A stretch of DNA of 64,000 bases from Ignavibacteriota bacterium (GCA_016707525.1 JADJHP010000012.1:1-64000); one strand, 5' to 3'. Shown: positions 10,980 to 21,347, counted from the first letter of the stretch. Translations and numbers: made by a program. The notes: generated by a model not told the origin, from the letters alone.

Positions 10980-13388
10980 ATGCGATGCAACAGCGTAGTT
11001 CTCCCAATGCTGATTCTCGCCGTCATGGCGGTCACGATTCGCGCCCACTCTCAGAACCCGGTGTATCTGCCGGCATTCCCTTCGTTGGAGAAGGCGAACC
11101 CGGCCCCCGAGTGGTTCAAGGATGCGAAATTCGGCGTTTATTTCCACTGGGGCGTCTACTCCGTTCCGGCCTTTGCGAATGAGTGGTATCCCCGCACGAT
11201 ATACGCAGTTGGATCGCCGGAGAACAAACACCATACGACGACATATGGTGATGTGTCTGAGTGGCCATATGCCAATTTCATCACAGGGTCAAAGGACAAG
11301 CAAGGGAGGTTCGTGCAGTTTGCGCCCAAACTCAGATCGGAAGGTGGCAGTTTTGACCCTGACGAGTGGGCGCAGCTCTTTGTTGACGCTGGGGCGCGAT
11401 TTGCCGGCCCGGTGGCAGAGCATCATGATGGCTTCTCGATGTGGGCAAGCAAGATCAACCCCTGGAATGCAAAGGATCTGGGTCCGCAACGTGATCTTGT
11501 GGGGCTCTTGACAGATGCCATTCGCAAGAAGAATATGAAAGTACTCCTTTCCATGCACCACGCGTACAACATCACGGGATTCTATGACAGAGTGCCTGCA
11601 ACGAGCGATCCCAAACTCCAGATGCTATACGGGCAGCAGGGCAAAGAGAAGAATGAAGCGTTCTGGCTTGGCAAGCTGAAGGAAGTCATTGACACTTACA
11701 GACCCGATATCATTTGGCAGGACTTCAATCTGTCGGTACTTTCGGAGTCTGTGCTTCTTCAATTCCTGGCCTACTACTACAATAGTGCCGCGGCCTGGAA
11801 CAAGGAAGTTGTGGCCACATATAAAGACGGCCTGAACAGCAGATGCGGCGTGCTCGATTACGAGCGCGGAGGTCCTGCCGACATCACCGACCCCTACTGG
11901 CTCACTGATGACGCGATCAGTTCTTCAAGCTGGTGCTACACAGAGGGGATCGGTTATTATTCCAGGAGGCAAATACTGCACGGCTTCATCGACAGAATAA
12001 GCAAGAATGGGAATCTGCTTCTTAATATCTCCCCCCGGGCTGATGGGACGATCCCGCAGGAGCAGAAAGATGTATTGCTCGCCATGGGCGCATGGCTGAG
12101 GAAATACGGTGAAGCGGTCTATGCAACCCGGGCGTGGGAACAATGGGGCGAAGGCCCCACACCGATGGGGGCCGCACATGGGATCATGGGAGCTCCCGTT
12201 GAAGGCACAGCAAGGGACGTGCGCTATACCAGGTCGAAGGACTCCTCTGCACTCTTCGCCATCCTGCTCGGTTGGGAGAACGGCCAGAACGAAGTTCTGC
12301 TCACATCATTATCCTCGGACAGGATCGATTGCAGGACCCTCGCTTCTGTTGAACTGCTTGAGGGCGAGGCCGGGAAATATCTCCCCCTGTCTTTCAAGCA
12401 AGACGCTGCCGGACTCCACGTTGCAATGCCCAAACAACGGCTTTCCGAAGAACTGGCATACGCCCTGAAGCTTCGCTTCCAAGGGAAGATCCCCAAGGTC
12501 GACATGTATGCTGACCTCACCGGTGCCCGTCACTACCTCCTTTCCCCAGGCGACAATACCTGCAAACTCGTGCTCGGATCGGAGCTGTCACTTTCCGGCA
12601 AGAGAAGGAACACTTCAAGCCAATGGAAGCTGCGATCCGTGGGGAGGGGGATGTACCTGATCCTGAATCGGGAAGATAGCACGCAAGCACTCGAATGCAG
12701 TTTGTCCGGTCACGACCTTGCCCTGGCGCGCGACGAAGGAAAAGAGAACCAGATCTGGAAGATCGACATTGCGCACAACGGAGTATTCAGGATCTCCAAC
12801 AAGCACTTCCCCAACGTCCTCCTCTCCGCACCTGCACGTTGTGCCGAGGGGAAGAGAGCAGGATTGTCCGATGCGACCAATGGCCCGGGTTCCGGCTGGA
12901 GACTTGAGGCAGTCTGCGAGATGAAGGGCGAAGCGTTCCATCCGCATACGATTCCGGGGAGCATCGAAGCGGAGGATTTCGATACAGGATGCCCGGGTGA
13001 TGCGTACTATGACAGTAATGGCATCAACGAGGGCGGCCAATACCGTCAGCGGGGGGGTGTTGATATCGAGAAATGTGCTGCCGGTGGCTACAACGTGGGC
13101 TGGACCCATGCCGGAGAATGGATGGCGTACACTGTTGCTATCAGCAAAGCTGCATCGTACGAGATATCATTCTCTGTCGCATCAGCCTACGATAGCGGCA
13201 AGCTGCATCTCGAATGTGATGGTGTGGATATGACGGGGCCTGTTGCAGTGCCCGCTACGCAAGGATTTCAAAACTGGCAAGTGGTGAAGAGAACAGTGAA
13301 ACTCGAAGCCGGCCCGCACGTGCTGAGACTGGTCATCGATGGTGACAACGTGAATCTGGACAACATGCTCTTTGTCGAAATACCATGA
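10980..13388 (+). CDS. GH29 alpha-L-fucosidase with ricin-like and CBM6 modules
   Basis: 802 residues. Start is ATG 10980 (or the adjacent ATG 10977), giving a signal peptide (MRCNSVVLPMLILAVMAVTI). The GH29 barrel shows WFKDAKFGVYFHWG, AEHHDGFSMW and the probable nucleophile Asp near residue 248 in DIIWQDFN. About residues 545-645 look like a ricin-type beta-trefoil (WKLRSVGRGMYLIL, ENQIWKI). The last 140 or so residues are a CBM6 module (GSIEAEDFDTG, GWTHAGEWMAYTV, VNLDNMLFVEI). It would release L-fucose, which caps fucogalactoxyloglucan side chains. The gap before it (10811-10979) shows no gene, operator or strong terminator. Family assignment is strong; the ricin-like call is weaker. Confidence 0.9.
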   Translation: MRCNSVVLPMLILAVMAVTIRAHSQNPVYLPAFPSLEKANPAPEWFKDAKFGVYFHWGVYSVPAFANEWYPRTIYAVGSPENKHHTTTYGDVSEWPYANFITGSKDKQGRFVQFAPKLRSEGGSFDPDEWAQLFVDAGARFAGPVAEHHDGFSMWASKINPWNAKDLGPQRDLVGLLTDAIRKKNMKVLLSMHHAYNITGFYDRVPATSDPKLQMLYGQQGKEKNEAFWLGKLKEVIDTYRPDIIWQDFNLSVLSESVLLQFLAYYYNSAAAWNKEVVATYKDGLNSRCGVLDYERGGPADITDPYWLTDDAISSSSWCYTEGIGYYSRRQILHGFIDRISKNGNLLLNISPRADGTIPQEQKDVLLAMGAWLRKYGEAVYATRAWEQWGEGPTPMGAAHGIMGAPVEGTARDVRYTRSKDSSALFAILLGWENGQNEVLLTSLSSDRIDCRTLASVELLEGEAGKYLPLSFKQDAAGLHVAMPKQRLSEELAYALKLRFQGKIPKVDMYADLTGARHYLLSPGDNTCKLVLGSELSLSGKRRNTSSQWKLRSVGRGMYLILNREDSTQALECSLSGHDLALARDEGKENQIWKIDIAHNGVFRISNKHFPNVLLSAPARCAEGKRAGLSDATNGPGSGWRLEAVCEMKGEAFHPHTIPGSIEAEDFDTGCPGDAYYDSNGINEGGQYRQRGGVDIEKCAAGGYNVGWTHAGEWMAYTVAISKAASYEISFSVASAYDSGKLHLECDGVDMTGPVAVPATQGFQNWQVVKRTVKLEAGPHVLRLVIDGDNVNLDNMLFVEIP

Positions 13389-13488
13389 CCCGGAGAGAAC
13401 CGCCTCGTGCGTGCCCCTGGCTCTTCGCCGTGGCAGAGAGTGGCTTTGGGCCAGTAGATCAAGACGGTGGGAAAAGGGATAGTCGCTC

Positions 13489-15462
13489 ATGTTTATGCAA
13501 CCGGTGACACGGCTGAAGCGGGCAAAGCTTGTGGTGGCCTTCTGCGCCATGCTCATTGTTGGACTCTCATGTCATGCCTGGGGGGATGTGCGGCTGCCGC
13601 GGCTGGTCAGCGACGGGATGGTCCTTCAGCGTGATGCGTCGGTCAGGATCTGGGGGTGGGCGACTCGAGGCGAACGGGTCACGGTCCACTTCCTCGGCCG
13701 CAGTCATGCAACCGCTGCGGATGACAGGGGGAAGTGGGAGGTGACTCTTCCGCGCCTGAATCCGGGAGGTCCCTTTGAGATGCGCATCGAGGCCGGCAAT
13801 GCCATCACCATCAGAGACATTGCTGTCGGTGATGTGTGGGTATGCTCGGGGCAGTCGAACATGGGAATGGCGCTCGGGTGGCTCGCCCAGGTCTATCAGA
13901 GCGACATCGACAGCGCGGACCAGCCGTTCATCCGCCAGTTCCTTGTTCCGGTGGGGTTCACACTGGGCCGGTGCGACAGCGACGTCGGGTCCGGTAGCTG
14001 GGTACGGGCCGATCCAAAGAATGTCCGATCATTCTCTGCGGTTGCGTACTTCTTTGCGAAGCAACTCCACGATGCATACCGTGTGCCTATCGGGCTCATC
14101 CATGCATCGGTCGGGGGCTCATCGACAGAGGCCTGGATCAGTGAGGGCGCCATCAAGGCGTTCCCACAGTACTATGAAGAGACAGTGCGGTATGCACGGC
14201 CGGGAGTTCTCGAGAGAACGACGAAGCAGGACGATCAACGCGCGCGAGCATGGGGAAGTGCTCTGAGCGCCAGTGATGAGGGTCTGAGGGATACTGTCCA
14301 CCGATGGTCCGATCCCGCGTGCAGCACGTCTGCCTGGGACACCATGCATGTGCCGGGATACTGGATCACGGCATCTCCCGGCAACGTGAACGGCGTCGTC
14401 TGGTTCCGCCGGGAGTTCACCGTGCCGGTTCGGACCGCCGACAGCGCCGGCGTCCTTCTCCTGGGGAGGATCGTGGATGCGGACTCCGTGTTCGTCAACG
14501 GCAGGTTCGTGGGCGGGATCGGATCGCAGTACGCGCCGCGGATGTACCGGATACCGGAGAGGACGCTGCGGGCGGGAGCGAACACGATCGTGATACGCGT
14601 GGTGAACTTCAACCGCCGCGGTGGATTCGTTCCCGGAAAGCGGTACGCGCTCATGGTGGGCGGACAGGAGATCGCGCTCGATGGTGTGTGGCGATGCCGG
14701 CTCGGGGCGTCCGCAGAGCCGCTGGAAGATCGAGTGTTTACGGGGAAGATCCCGACGGGGTTGTTCAACAGCATGATCGCCCCACTCCGGCAGTGGAGGA
14801 TCAAGGGTGTTCTGTGGTATCAGGGCGAATCGAATACGAGCAGGGCATGTGAGCACTACCCGCTGTTCTCTCTGTTGATCAGGGACTGGAGGACGTCATG
14901 GCAGCGGCCGGAGCTGCCGTTCATCTATGTCCAGCTTCCGAATTTCATGGAGGTGAATACCGAGACCACAACATACGACTGGGCGCTGTTCCGCGAAAGC
15001 CAATCGAAGGCATCGTCCATCTCAGGGACCGGCATGGCAGTGAGCATCGACATCGGCGAGGGGAACGACATTCATCCGGTCAACAAGAAGGACCTCGGAT
15101 ACCGGCTGGCTCTTGCAGCCCGGCGTGTGGTCTACGGTGAAACGGGCATCGTTTCCTCCGGCCCGATCCTCTCGTCCGTGAGGATCACACGGGGCAAGGT
15201 CATCCTGAACTTCTCAAGCACGGGACGTGGCCTGACCGCCCGTGGCGGGGCCGGGCTGCGATGCTTCGAGATATGTGGAAATGACGGGGTGTATGTCCCC
15301 GCAGAGGCCAGGATCGACCACGGCACTGTCGTTGTATGGTCGCACGAGGTCGCCTCGCCGGTCGCCGTCCGGTATGCGTGGGCGAACGATCCTGAAGGCG
15401 CGAATCTGTACAACAAGGAGGGGCTGCCCGCGTCTCCTTTCAGGACGAGCGACCTCTACTGA
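13489..15462 (+). CDS. Sialate-O-acetylesterase-like SGNH esterase with jelly-roll insert
   Basis: 657 residues with an N-terminal hydrophobic segment (VVAFCAMLIVGLSCHAWG) suggesting export. After a short beta domain the SGNH block I (VWVCSGQSNMGM) supplies the nucleophilic Ser of GQSN. Block III is seen in VLWYQGESNTSR, and the Asp/His pair in GEGNDIHPVNK. Between blocks, roughly residues 265-410, lies a jelly-roll insert (VVWFRREFTVP, LLGRIVDADSVFVNGRFVGG). A split SGNH fold with a carbohydrate-binding insert matches the layout described for CE20 xyloglucan acetylesterase of Xanthomonas, and the surrounding genes fit de-acetylation of xyloglucan. Enzyme class is solid; CE20 membership is an inference. 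Confidence 0.85.
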   Translation: MFMQPVTRLKRAKLVVAFCAMLIVGLSCHAWGDVRLPRLVSDGMVLQRDASVRIWGWATRGERVTVHFLGRSHATAADDRGKWEVTLPRLNPGGPFEMRIEAGNAITIRDIAVGDVWVCSGQSNMGMALGWLAQVYQSDIDSADQPFIRQFLVPVGFTLGRCDSDVGSGSWVRADPKNVRSFSAVAYFFAKQLHDAYRVPIGLIHASVGGSSTEAWISEGAIKAFPQYYEETVRYARPGVLERTTKQDDQRARAWGSALSASDEGLRDTVHRWSDPACSTSAWDTMHVPGYWITASPGNVNGVVWFRREFTVPVRTADSAGVLLLGRIVDADSVFVNGRFVGGIGSQYAPRMYRIPERTLRAGANTIVIRVVNFNRRGGFVPGKRYALMVGGQEIALDGVWRCRLGASAEPLEDRVFTGKIPTGLFNSMIAPLRQWRIKGVLWYQGESNTSRACEHYPLFSLLIRDWRTSWQRPELPFIYVQLPNFMEVNTETTTYDWALFRESQSKASSISGTGMAVSIDIGEGNDIHPVNKKDLGYRLALAARRVVYGETGIVSSGPILSSVRITRGKVILNFSSTGRGLTARGGAGLRCFEICGNDGVYVPAEARIDHGTVVVWSHEVASPVAVRYAWANDPEGANLYNKEGLPASPFRTSDLY

Positions 15463-15520
15463 ACTGAACGGTACACGCAAAGCGAACCTGACCATCATTC
15501 TGATCCGGAGATCATCCAAC

Positions 15521-17143
15521 GTGAAATGCCTTTCTGCAACCATGGTCCTGATGCTCTTCTTCGCGGTCCCATTCGTGCATGCTCAGACGTTGCACAGTGA
15601 CAATGGTGACGGTACGTATACCAATCCCGTGATCGCGGCTGATTTTCCCGATCCCGATGTCATCCGGGTGGACTCCGTGTACTACATGGTCAGCACGACG
15701 ATGTTCACTTTTCCCGGTGTGCCGATCCTCAAATCGCGGGACCTTGTGAATTGGGAATTCGCGTGCAACGCGGTTCCACGGTTTGACCACGGTCCATGCT
15801 ATGACCTTCAGGGGTGCAACCGCTACGGGCACGGGCAGTGGGCGACCAGCCTGAAATATCACAACGGGAAATTCTATCTGCTCTTCATCACGCTCGACGA
15901 AGGCGGATTTCTGTGCACGGCCGACAGGCCGGAAGGCCCCTGGCAAACGAGGAAGTTGCCCAAAGGCTTCTACGATCCGGGGCTCTTCTTCGATGAGGAT
16001 GGGAAGATCTACGTTGCGCACGGGTACAATGCCATCTTCATGACGGAACTCGATGAGGACTTCGCCGCCAGGAGCAAGGACTCTCTCGTGTACAAGGGCG
16101 ACATCCGGGGAGGGCTGGAGGGCACGCACGTCTACAAGGTCAACGGATATTACTACCTGTACTGTACCTATGGCGGACTCGACGGGTTCCAGGTGGCCCT
16201 GCGATCGAAAAGCATCTATGGTCCGTATGAGCAAAAGGTCGTGATCCGCGACACGACGCACGGGATCAACTACGGCATTCACCAGGGTGCATTGATCCAG
16301 ACCGTGACCGGAGAATGGTGGACCATGCTGTTTGTGGACAACGGTCCTTTCGGCAGGTTCCCTTCCCTGCAGCCTGTCACCTGGACCGATGGCTGGCCTA
16401 TGGTCGGCGTCCGCGGGAAGGCGGTTGTCACTCACCGCAAGCCGGATGTCGGTGGGGCCTTCCCACGGCTCGTCCTGCCCACGTCCGACGAATTCTCGAG
16501 CAACGTCCTGGGGATGCAATGGAGCTGGAATCACAATCCTGATCCCGGGTGCTGGTCGCTCACCGAACGGCCTGGCTACCTGCGGCTCAGAACCGCGAGC
16601 GTGACCGACAGTCTGCCGAAGGCGCGGAACACACTGACCCAGAGGATGTTCGCTCCGTACGTGGATTCACTCGTGACCGTCGGAACGGTGAAGGCGGACG
16701 TCGGTCACCTGCAGGAGGGTGATGTCGGGGGGCTGGCAGTGTTCCAGGACCCGTACGGTTTCATCGCGTGCAGAAGATCGGGCGGGGTCACCTCTATCGT
16801 GATGGTCAATAATGGGAAGGTCATCGACTCGGTCGTGATCACCGCGCCCGTGGTGTTCTTCCGGGCACATGCCTTCCATGGCTCCGGTGCGGCGCCGCTC
16901 TATGGCGGCAAGACCGTTCCGTTCTCCGGGATCGCGGCATTCTCCTACAGCCTGGATGGCATAACGTTCAAGCCGCTGGGAAATGCGGTCGCAATGCGGT
17001 TCAATCTGCGCGTCTTCACCGGGAACAAATTCTGCGTCTTTGCTTACGCCGGGATCGGAAAAGGAGGGTTCATGGATGTCGATTGGTTCCGGACGAGCAT
17101 GGTGCCCTGTGATCCGGTCGCGCAGGGGTTGACGTCGAAGTGA
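15521..17143 (+). CDS. GH43 arabinofuranosidase/xylosidase, secreted
   Basis: 540 residues. The GTG at 15521 gives a signal peptide (MKCLSATMVLMLFFAVPFVHA); ATG 15542 is the alternative. The five-bladed propeller carries the GH43 base Asp in ADFPDPDVIRVDS, a transition-state Asp near LKSRDLVNWE and the acid Glu in GGLEGTHVYK. A C-terminal beta-sandwich (about residues 325-540) is of the DUF1349/concanavalin-like type often fused to GH43. The enzyme would remove terminal arabinofuranose or xylose. It lies 58 bases after the acetylesterase and 61 before the GH9 gene in the same direction. The exact specificity cannot be read from the sequence. Confidence 0.9.
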   Translation: MKCLSATMVLMLFFAVPFVHAQTLHSDNGDGTYTNPVIAADFPDPDVIRVDSVYYMVSTTMFTFPGVPILKSRDLVNWEFACNAVPRFDHGPCYDLQGCNRYGHGQWATSLKYHNGKFYLLFITLDEGGFLCTADRPEGPWQTRKLPKGFYDPGLFFDEDGKIYVAHGYNAIFMTELDEDFAARSKDSLVYKGDIRGGLEGTHVYKVNGYYYLYCTYGGLDGFQVALRSKSIYGPYEQKVVIRDTTHGINYGIHQGALIQTVTGEWWTMLFVDNGPFGRFPSLQPVTWTDGWPMVGVRGKAVVTHRKPDVGGAFPRLVLPTSDEFSSNVLGMQWSWNHNPDPGCWSLTERPGYLRLRTASVTDSLPKARNTLTQRMFAPYVDSLVTVGTVKADVGHLQEGDVGGLAVFQDPYGFIACRRSGGVTSIVMVNNGKVIDSVVITAPVVFFRAHAFHGSGAAPLYGGKTVPFSGIAAFSYSLDGITFKPLGNAVAMRFNLRVFTGNKFCVFAYAGIGKGGFMDVDWFRTSMVPCDPVAQGLTSK

Positions 17144-17204
17144 TCTTATGGGAGGGGGGTGTGGTGGCAGTTCATCTAATTGAACACAGACAGGACAGAG
17201 TATC

Positions 17205-19751
17205 ATGAGAAACATTCGTAGCGGCCGCACCGTCCTCTCGCTTGTGACCCTTGTTGCCGTGCTGTCCTGCATCGGGTCCGCACAGCACCTCAGGATCAAT
17301 GATCGCGAGTATTTTGATGAACCCGGTTTCAACGTCATGGTGTTCAGCGGCGAATACAACGGCTTCTTCTTCGATGAGAAGACCGCGGGAATCGGCATGG
17401 TGCATCACGGTGTCCGGACGGCCACCGGTGGAGCGGTCCGGCTGAGCGCCACACCCGAGCAATGGGACCTGATCCCCGAAATGACATCGCGGCGTGTGGA
17501 TCGGGCCAACAATGCGATCGAGGTGACACTCAGGTACAAGGACTTCGACTTCGATTCCAGGGTGACCGTAACGGCCGAGGGCTCCGGCGTCCGGATCCGC
17601 GTCGTGCTCGACAAGCCCCTGCCGGATAGGTTGGCGGGTCATGCCGGGTTCAATCTCGAATTTTTGCCGTCCGCGTATTTCGAGAAGACGTACTTCATGG
17701 ACCGGACCAGCGGGGTCTTTCCGATCCATCCGGTGAGTGACACGGAGGTCCGCTCGGCAAAGGATATCATTCCGCAGTTCAATGGGTATTCGACATTCGA
17801 TCTCCACGGGCGCAGCGAGTTCATCGAGCCGGAGCCGATGGTATCCGGCAAGACTCTTGTGCTGGCCCCGGAAGACCCGGAACGTCATGTCCGTATCCGG
17901 TCGTTGTCAGGAGACCTCCTCCTCTTCGATGGAAGGATCATGGCGCAGAACGGATGGTTCGTTGTGCGCACGGTGATCCCCGCGAACAAGACGGGGACCG
18001 TGGTGGAGTGGGTGGTGGAGCCCACAGTAATTCCGTCCTGGAAACGTACCCCTGTCATCGGGTTCTCACAGGTGGGCTATCACCCCCGGCAAAATAAGGT
18101 CGCCGTCATCGAGCTCGACCCGGCCGACGCGCCGCTGGCACAGGCCACCGTCGTCCAGCTCACGCCCGAAGGCGCTCCGGCACAGAAGTTTGCAGGGCCG
18201 GTCCGGCCGTGGGGCAAATACCTCCGGAATGCGTACGCAACATTCGATTTTTCCGCACTGCGGGATACGGGGATGTATGCGATCTGCTATGGCGACCAAC
18301 GGACGCAGTTCTTCCGCATCGCGGAGAATGTCTTCGATGACGTCTGGCATCCGACCATGGATGTATGGTTCCCTGTTCAGATGGACCACATGTCGGTGCG
18401 TGAGGCGTATCGGGTCTGGCATGGGCAGCCGTTCCGTGATGATGCCCTGCAGGCCCCGACCAACCTCCGCCACTTCGATGGGTACTGGACCGACTCGACG
18501 ACAAATACCCGGTACAAACCGCTCGAGCGGATCCCCGGCCTCGATGTGGGAGGATGGTTCGATGCGGGCGACTTCGACATCGAGACCGGGCATCACTGTT
18601 CGGTGGTGCAGACGTTCGTGGACGTGTGGGAGCAGTTCGGCGAGCGGCGCGATCAGACACTTATCGATCAGCAGACCCGTTTCGTTGGCATGCATCGGCC
18701 CGATGGGAAACCGGACATCCTGCAGCAGATCGAGCATGGTACACTCCAGCTGGTTGCGCAGCACGAGAACGTCGGCTTTGCGGTGCGGGGGATCAATTTC
18801 CCGTTCCTGCATCAGTATCCGCATCTCGGCGACGGTTCGACCCTGACGGACAACTTGCCGTACAACCCACGCCTCAAGCCGTACGAATCGGATGGCAGTT
18901 CGTCCGGGACGCCGGACGACCGGTGGGTCTTCACCCCGCGGATGCCGCAACTGAATATCCAATCGATCGGTGCGCTCGCCGCTGCGAGCCGGGCACTCCG
19001 CGGGTACAATGACGGGCTCTCGCGCAGGGCTCTGACGTGTGCACTGAATGCGTGGGCGAAGGAACAGAGCGACAAGCGACCCGCGGACAACCGGTGGGCG
19101 GCATGGTTCCTGTCGAATGTTGAATGTCAGGCTGCACTGCAACTCTACGTGACGACCCATGACCAGGCTTTCCGTACGAGGTTTGAAGAACTGATCTGGC
19201 CCCAGTTGGATTCCGCGCTGGTCTGGAATATCGGGACCGCAGTGCGCGCGGTGCCCCACCTGTCGGATGCGTACAAGGCCCGCTTGCGCCCGTACATTCT
19301 CCGCTACAAGGAGATGATGCCTCGCCTGGCGGCTGACAATCCATACGGCGTGCCGATCGGGAAACGCGGATGGGCGGGGAACAGCGAATTGATCGTGTGG
19401 TCAACCACCAACTACTACATCCATCGTGCTTTCCCGGAGATCCTCGGACCCGAGCCCGTCTATGCTGCACTCAACTACGTCTTCGGATGCCATCCGTATT
19501 CCAATATCTCCTTCGTCGCCGGCGTTGGTACGCACGCAAAGAGGCGGACGTATGGGAGCAATCGTGCGGACTTCTCGTTCATCGCCGGAGGTGTGGTCCC
19601 CGGGGTGCTGCTGATCAAGCCTGATCTCCTGGAGAATATGGAGGACTGGCCATTCCTGTGGGGCGAGAATGAGGTTGTCATCGATATCTGCGCGGACTAT
19701 GTCTTCCTGTCGCTCGCGCAGAGCGAGCTGTTGCGTGCCGGCGGCAAATGA
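17205..19751 (+). CDS. GH9 endo-glucanase-like enzyme, secreted
   Basis: 848 residues with a signal peptide (VLSLVTLVAVLSCIGSA). An unassigned N-terminal beta-rich segment of about 285 residues precedes a CelD-type immunoglobulin-like domain (VIGFSQVGYHPRQNKVAVI) and then the alpha/alpha6 GH9 barrel. The catalytic base region is VGGWFDAGDFD (Asp about 453 and 456). A conserved FGCHPYSNISFVAGVG block and the acid Glu in LWGENEVVID (about 821) follow. It is the only clear beta-1,4-glucan backbone enzyme in the cluster and so is the candidate for cutting xyloglucan or cellulose. The long N-terminal extension is unusual for a minimal GH9 and may bind substrate. Confidence 0.88.
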   Translation: MRNIRSGRTVLSLVTLVAVLSCIGSAQHLRINDREYFDEPGFNVMVFSGEYNGFFFDEKTAGIGMVHHGVRTATGGAVRLSATPEQWDLIPEMTSRRVDRANNAIEVTLRYKDFDFDSRVTVTAEGSGVRIRVVLDKPLPDRLAGHAGFNLEFLPSAYFEKTYFMDRTSGVFPIHPVSDTEVRSAKDIIPQFNGYSTFDLHGRSEFIEPEPMVSGKTLVLAPEDPERHVRIRSLSGDLLLFDGRIMAQNGWFVVRTVIPANKTGTVVEWVVEPTVIPSWKRTPVIGFSQVGYHPRQNKVAVIELDPADAPLAQATVVQLTPEGAPAQKFAGPVRPWGKYLRNAYATFDFSALRDTGMYAICYGDQRTQFFRIAENVFDDVWHPTMDVWFPVQMDHMSVREAYRVWHGQPFRDDALQAPTNLRHFDGYWTDSTTNTRYKPLERIPGLDVGGWFDAGDFDIETGHHCSVVQTFVDVWEQFGERRDQTLIDQQTRFVGMHRPDGKPDILQQIEHGTLQLVAQHENVGFAVRGINFPFLHQYPHLGDGSTLTDNLPYNPRLKPYESDGSSSGTPDDRWVFTPRMPQLNIQSIGALAAASRALRGYNDGLSRRALTCALNAWAKEQSDKRPADNRWAAWFLSNVECQAALQLYVTTHDQAFRTRFEELIWPQLDSALVWNIGTAVRAVPHLSDAYKARLRPYILRYKEMMPRLAADNPYGVPIGKRGWAGNSELIVWSTTNYYIHRAFPEILGPEPVYAALNYVFGCHPYSNISFVAGVGTHAKRRTYGSNRADFSFIAGGVVPGVLLIKPDLLENMEDWPFLWGENEVVIDICADYVFLSLAQSELLRAGGK

Positions 19752-19898
19752 GCCCTCCCGTATCAGGATCGAGGTAGGGACAACGTCAGCGCCGGGACGT
19801 GACCGGCCAACTTCCATCATTCGCACATCCAACGGGCCTGGTGGCAATGGACCCTGAGGAATAATGTCATTCATCCGTCCATCAAGCATGAGAAGAAC

Positions 19899-21347
19899 AT
19901 GAAACGTATCCTCTGGCTCCTTCTGCTCCTCCTTCCTGTTGCCGGGCATTCCCAAACGGCGCGGATCTCGATCGATACCGCCCGCGTGATCAGCGCCATC
20001 GATCCGAAGATCTACGGGATGTTCATGGAACCCATCCAATTCGACCCCAAGGTCTTCGGTGATACGCGGTACATCGACGCAGCACGCGAACTGAAAGTGA
20101 CGAACATCCGGTGGCCGGGAGGCAACTATACCGCCGGGTACAACTGGCAGGACGGAGTCGGACCCAGGGACAAGCGTCCGGTGCGGAGGGAACTTGCCTG
20201 GAACTGGCTCGAGACCAATCAGGTCGGCACGGACGAGTGGATCAAGCTGAACAGCGCGATCGGTTCCGAGAATGTCCTCTGCCTGAACTTCGGCACAGGG
20301 ACGATCGATGATGCCCGTTACTGGCTGGAGTACTGCAATGGTGAGCCGGGAAGTACCTATGCGGATCTCCGGGTGAAGAACGGGAACAAGAGCCCCTTCA
20401 AGATCAAGTACTGGGACCTCGGCAATGAGGTCGATGGCGAGCCATGGATCATGGGGTATAAGAGCGCAGATGACTACTGCAAGATGGCAAGAGAAGTTGC
20501 GAAGATCATGCGCTTCGCGGACAAGGACATCTCGTTCATTGCGAGCGGTTCGTCCAACTACACCCCCGATGGCAAGTGGGTGGACAGGAACTACCGTGTG
20601 CTGACGGAGCTTCATGACCTCGTCGATTTCATCTCGATCCATCGGTATTGGGAAGGCCCGCCCGACTACTACGGCTTCATGGGCCAGGCCGCACGCGACT
20701 TCGAAGAAAAGATCACCACGACAGCCAGCCTCATCGCCGCGGTACGGGCAAAGTACGCCATGGCGAAACCTATCTTTATCTCCGTCGACGAATGGGCGGC
20801 GTTCGGCCGTGGACTGCTCCCGACACTGGCCGTGGCCCAATGCTTCAACAGTTTCATCCGTCACGCCGATGTGGTGAAGATGACGAACTATACGATGCTC
20901 CCCAACGTCCTGGAACACGACCGTGAGAAGGGGCCCTTCCGGTCCCCACTGTTCTATACGATCAAGATGTTCTCGAACAACTGCCTGGGCAATGCCCTCG
21001 ATGTGTCGGCGCGGTGCGATACGTTCAACACCAGTGCGGTCTATACGAACATTCCGTATCTGGACGTCACCGCGGTGTATGCACGCGATACCCGGTCGCT
21101 TGTCATCAACGTGGTGAACCGGCACAAGGATGCGGCGATCAGCACGGAGATCGTCAGCGTTGCCGGCGCATTCAGCGGCAAGGCGGCCGTTTCGGAGATC
21201 AATGCCAGCGATGTGAAAGCGCCGTTCGTCTTCGACAAGCAACAGGAGTACGTCCCCGTGCCGAAAGAGATCGCGGTGGGAGGCACTACCTTCACGTATG
21301 CATTTCCTGCCCACTCATTCACCCAGATCATCGTCCGGCTTGACTAG
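19899..21347 (+). CDS. GH51 alpha-L-arabinofuranosidase (short type), secreted
   Basis: 482 residues with a signal peptide (MKRILWLLLLLLPVAGHS). The barrel shows IYGMFMEP, VTNIRWPGGNYTAGYNW, the acid/base Glu in WDLGNEVDG and the nucleophile Glu in ISVDEWAAF, then the C-terminal jelly roll. GH51 members hydrolyse terminal alpha-L-arabinofuranosyl residues from arabinan or arabinoxylan; some act on beta-1,4-glucans. It is clearly different in sequence from the second GH51 at 27548 (WCVGNETFG versus WDLGNEVDG), so the two are old paralogues rather than a recent duplication. The 147 bases upstream hold no recognisable signal. Confidence 0.92.
   Translation: MKRILWLLLLLLPVAGHSQTARISIDTARVISAIDPKIYGMFMEPIQFDPKVFGDTRYIDAARELKVTNIRWPGGNYTAGYNWQDGVGPRDKRPVRRELAWNWLETNQVGTDEWIKLNSAIGSENVLCLNFGTGTIDDARYWLEYCNGEPGSTYADLRVKNGNKSPFKIKYWDLGNEVDGEPWIMGYKSADDYCKMAREVAKIMRFADKDISFIASGSSNYTPDGKWVDRNYRVLTELHDLVDFISIHRYWEGPPDYYGFMGQAARDFEEKITTTASLIAAVRAKYAMAKPIFISVDEWAAFGRGLLPTLAVAQCFNSFIRHADVVKMTNYTMLPNVLEHDREKGPFRSPLFYTIKMFSNNCLGNALDVSARCDTFNTSAVYTNIPYLDVTAVYARDTRSLVINVVNRHKDAAISTEIVSVAGAFSGKAAVSEINASDVKAPFVFDKQQEYVPVPKEIAVGGTTFTYAFPAHSFTQIIVRLD

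Noticed and set aside
17318..17331. Operator-like TGAACCCGGTTTCA inside the GH9 gene
   Set aside because: It encodes conserved-looking protein sequence (EPGF), is not a true palindrome, and lies over 100 bases inside a gene with no promoter nearby.
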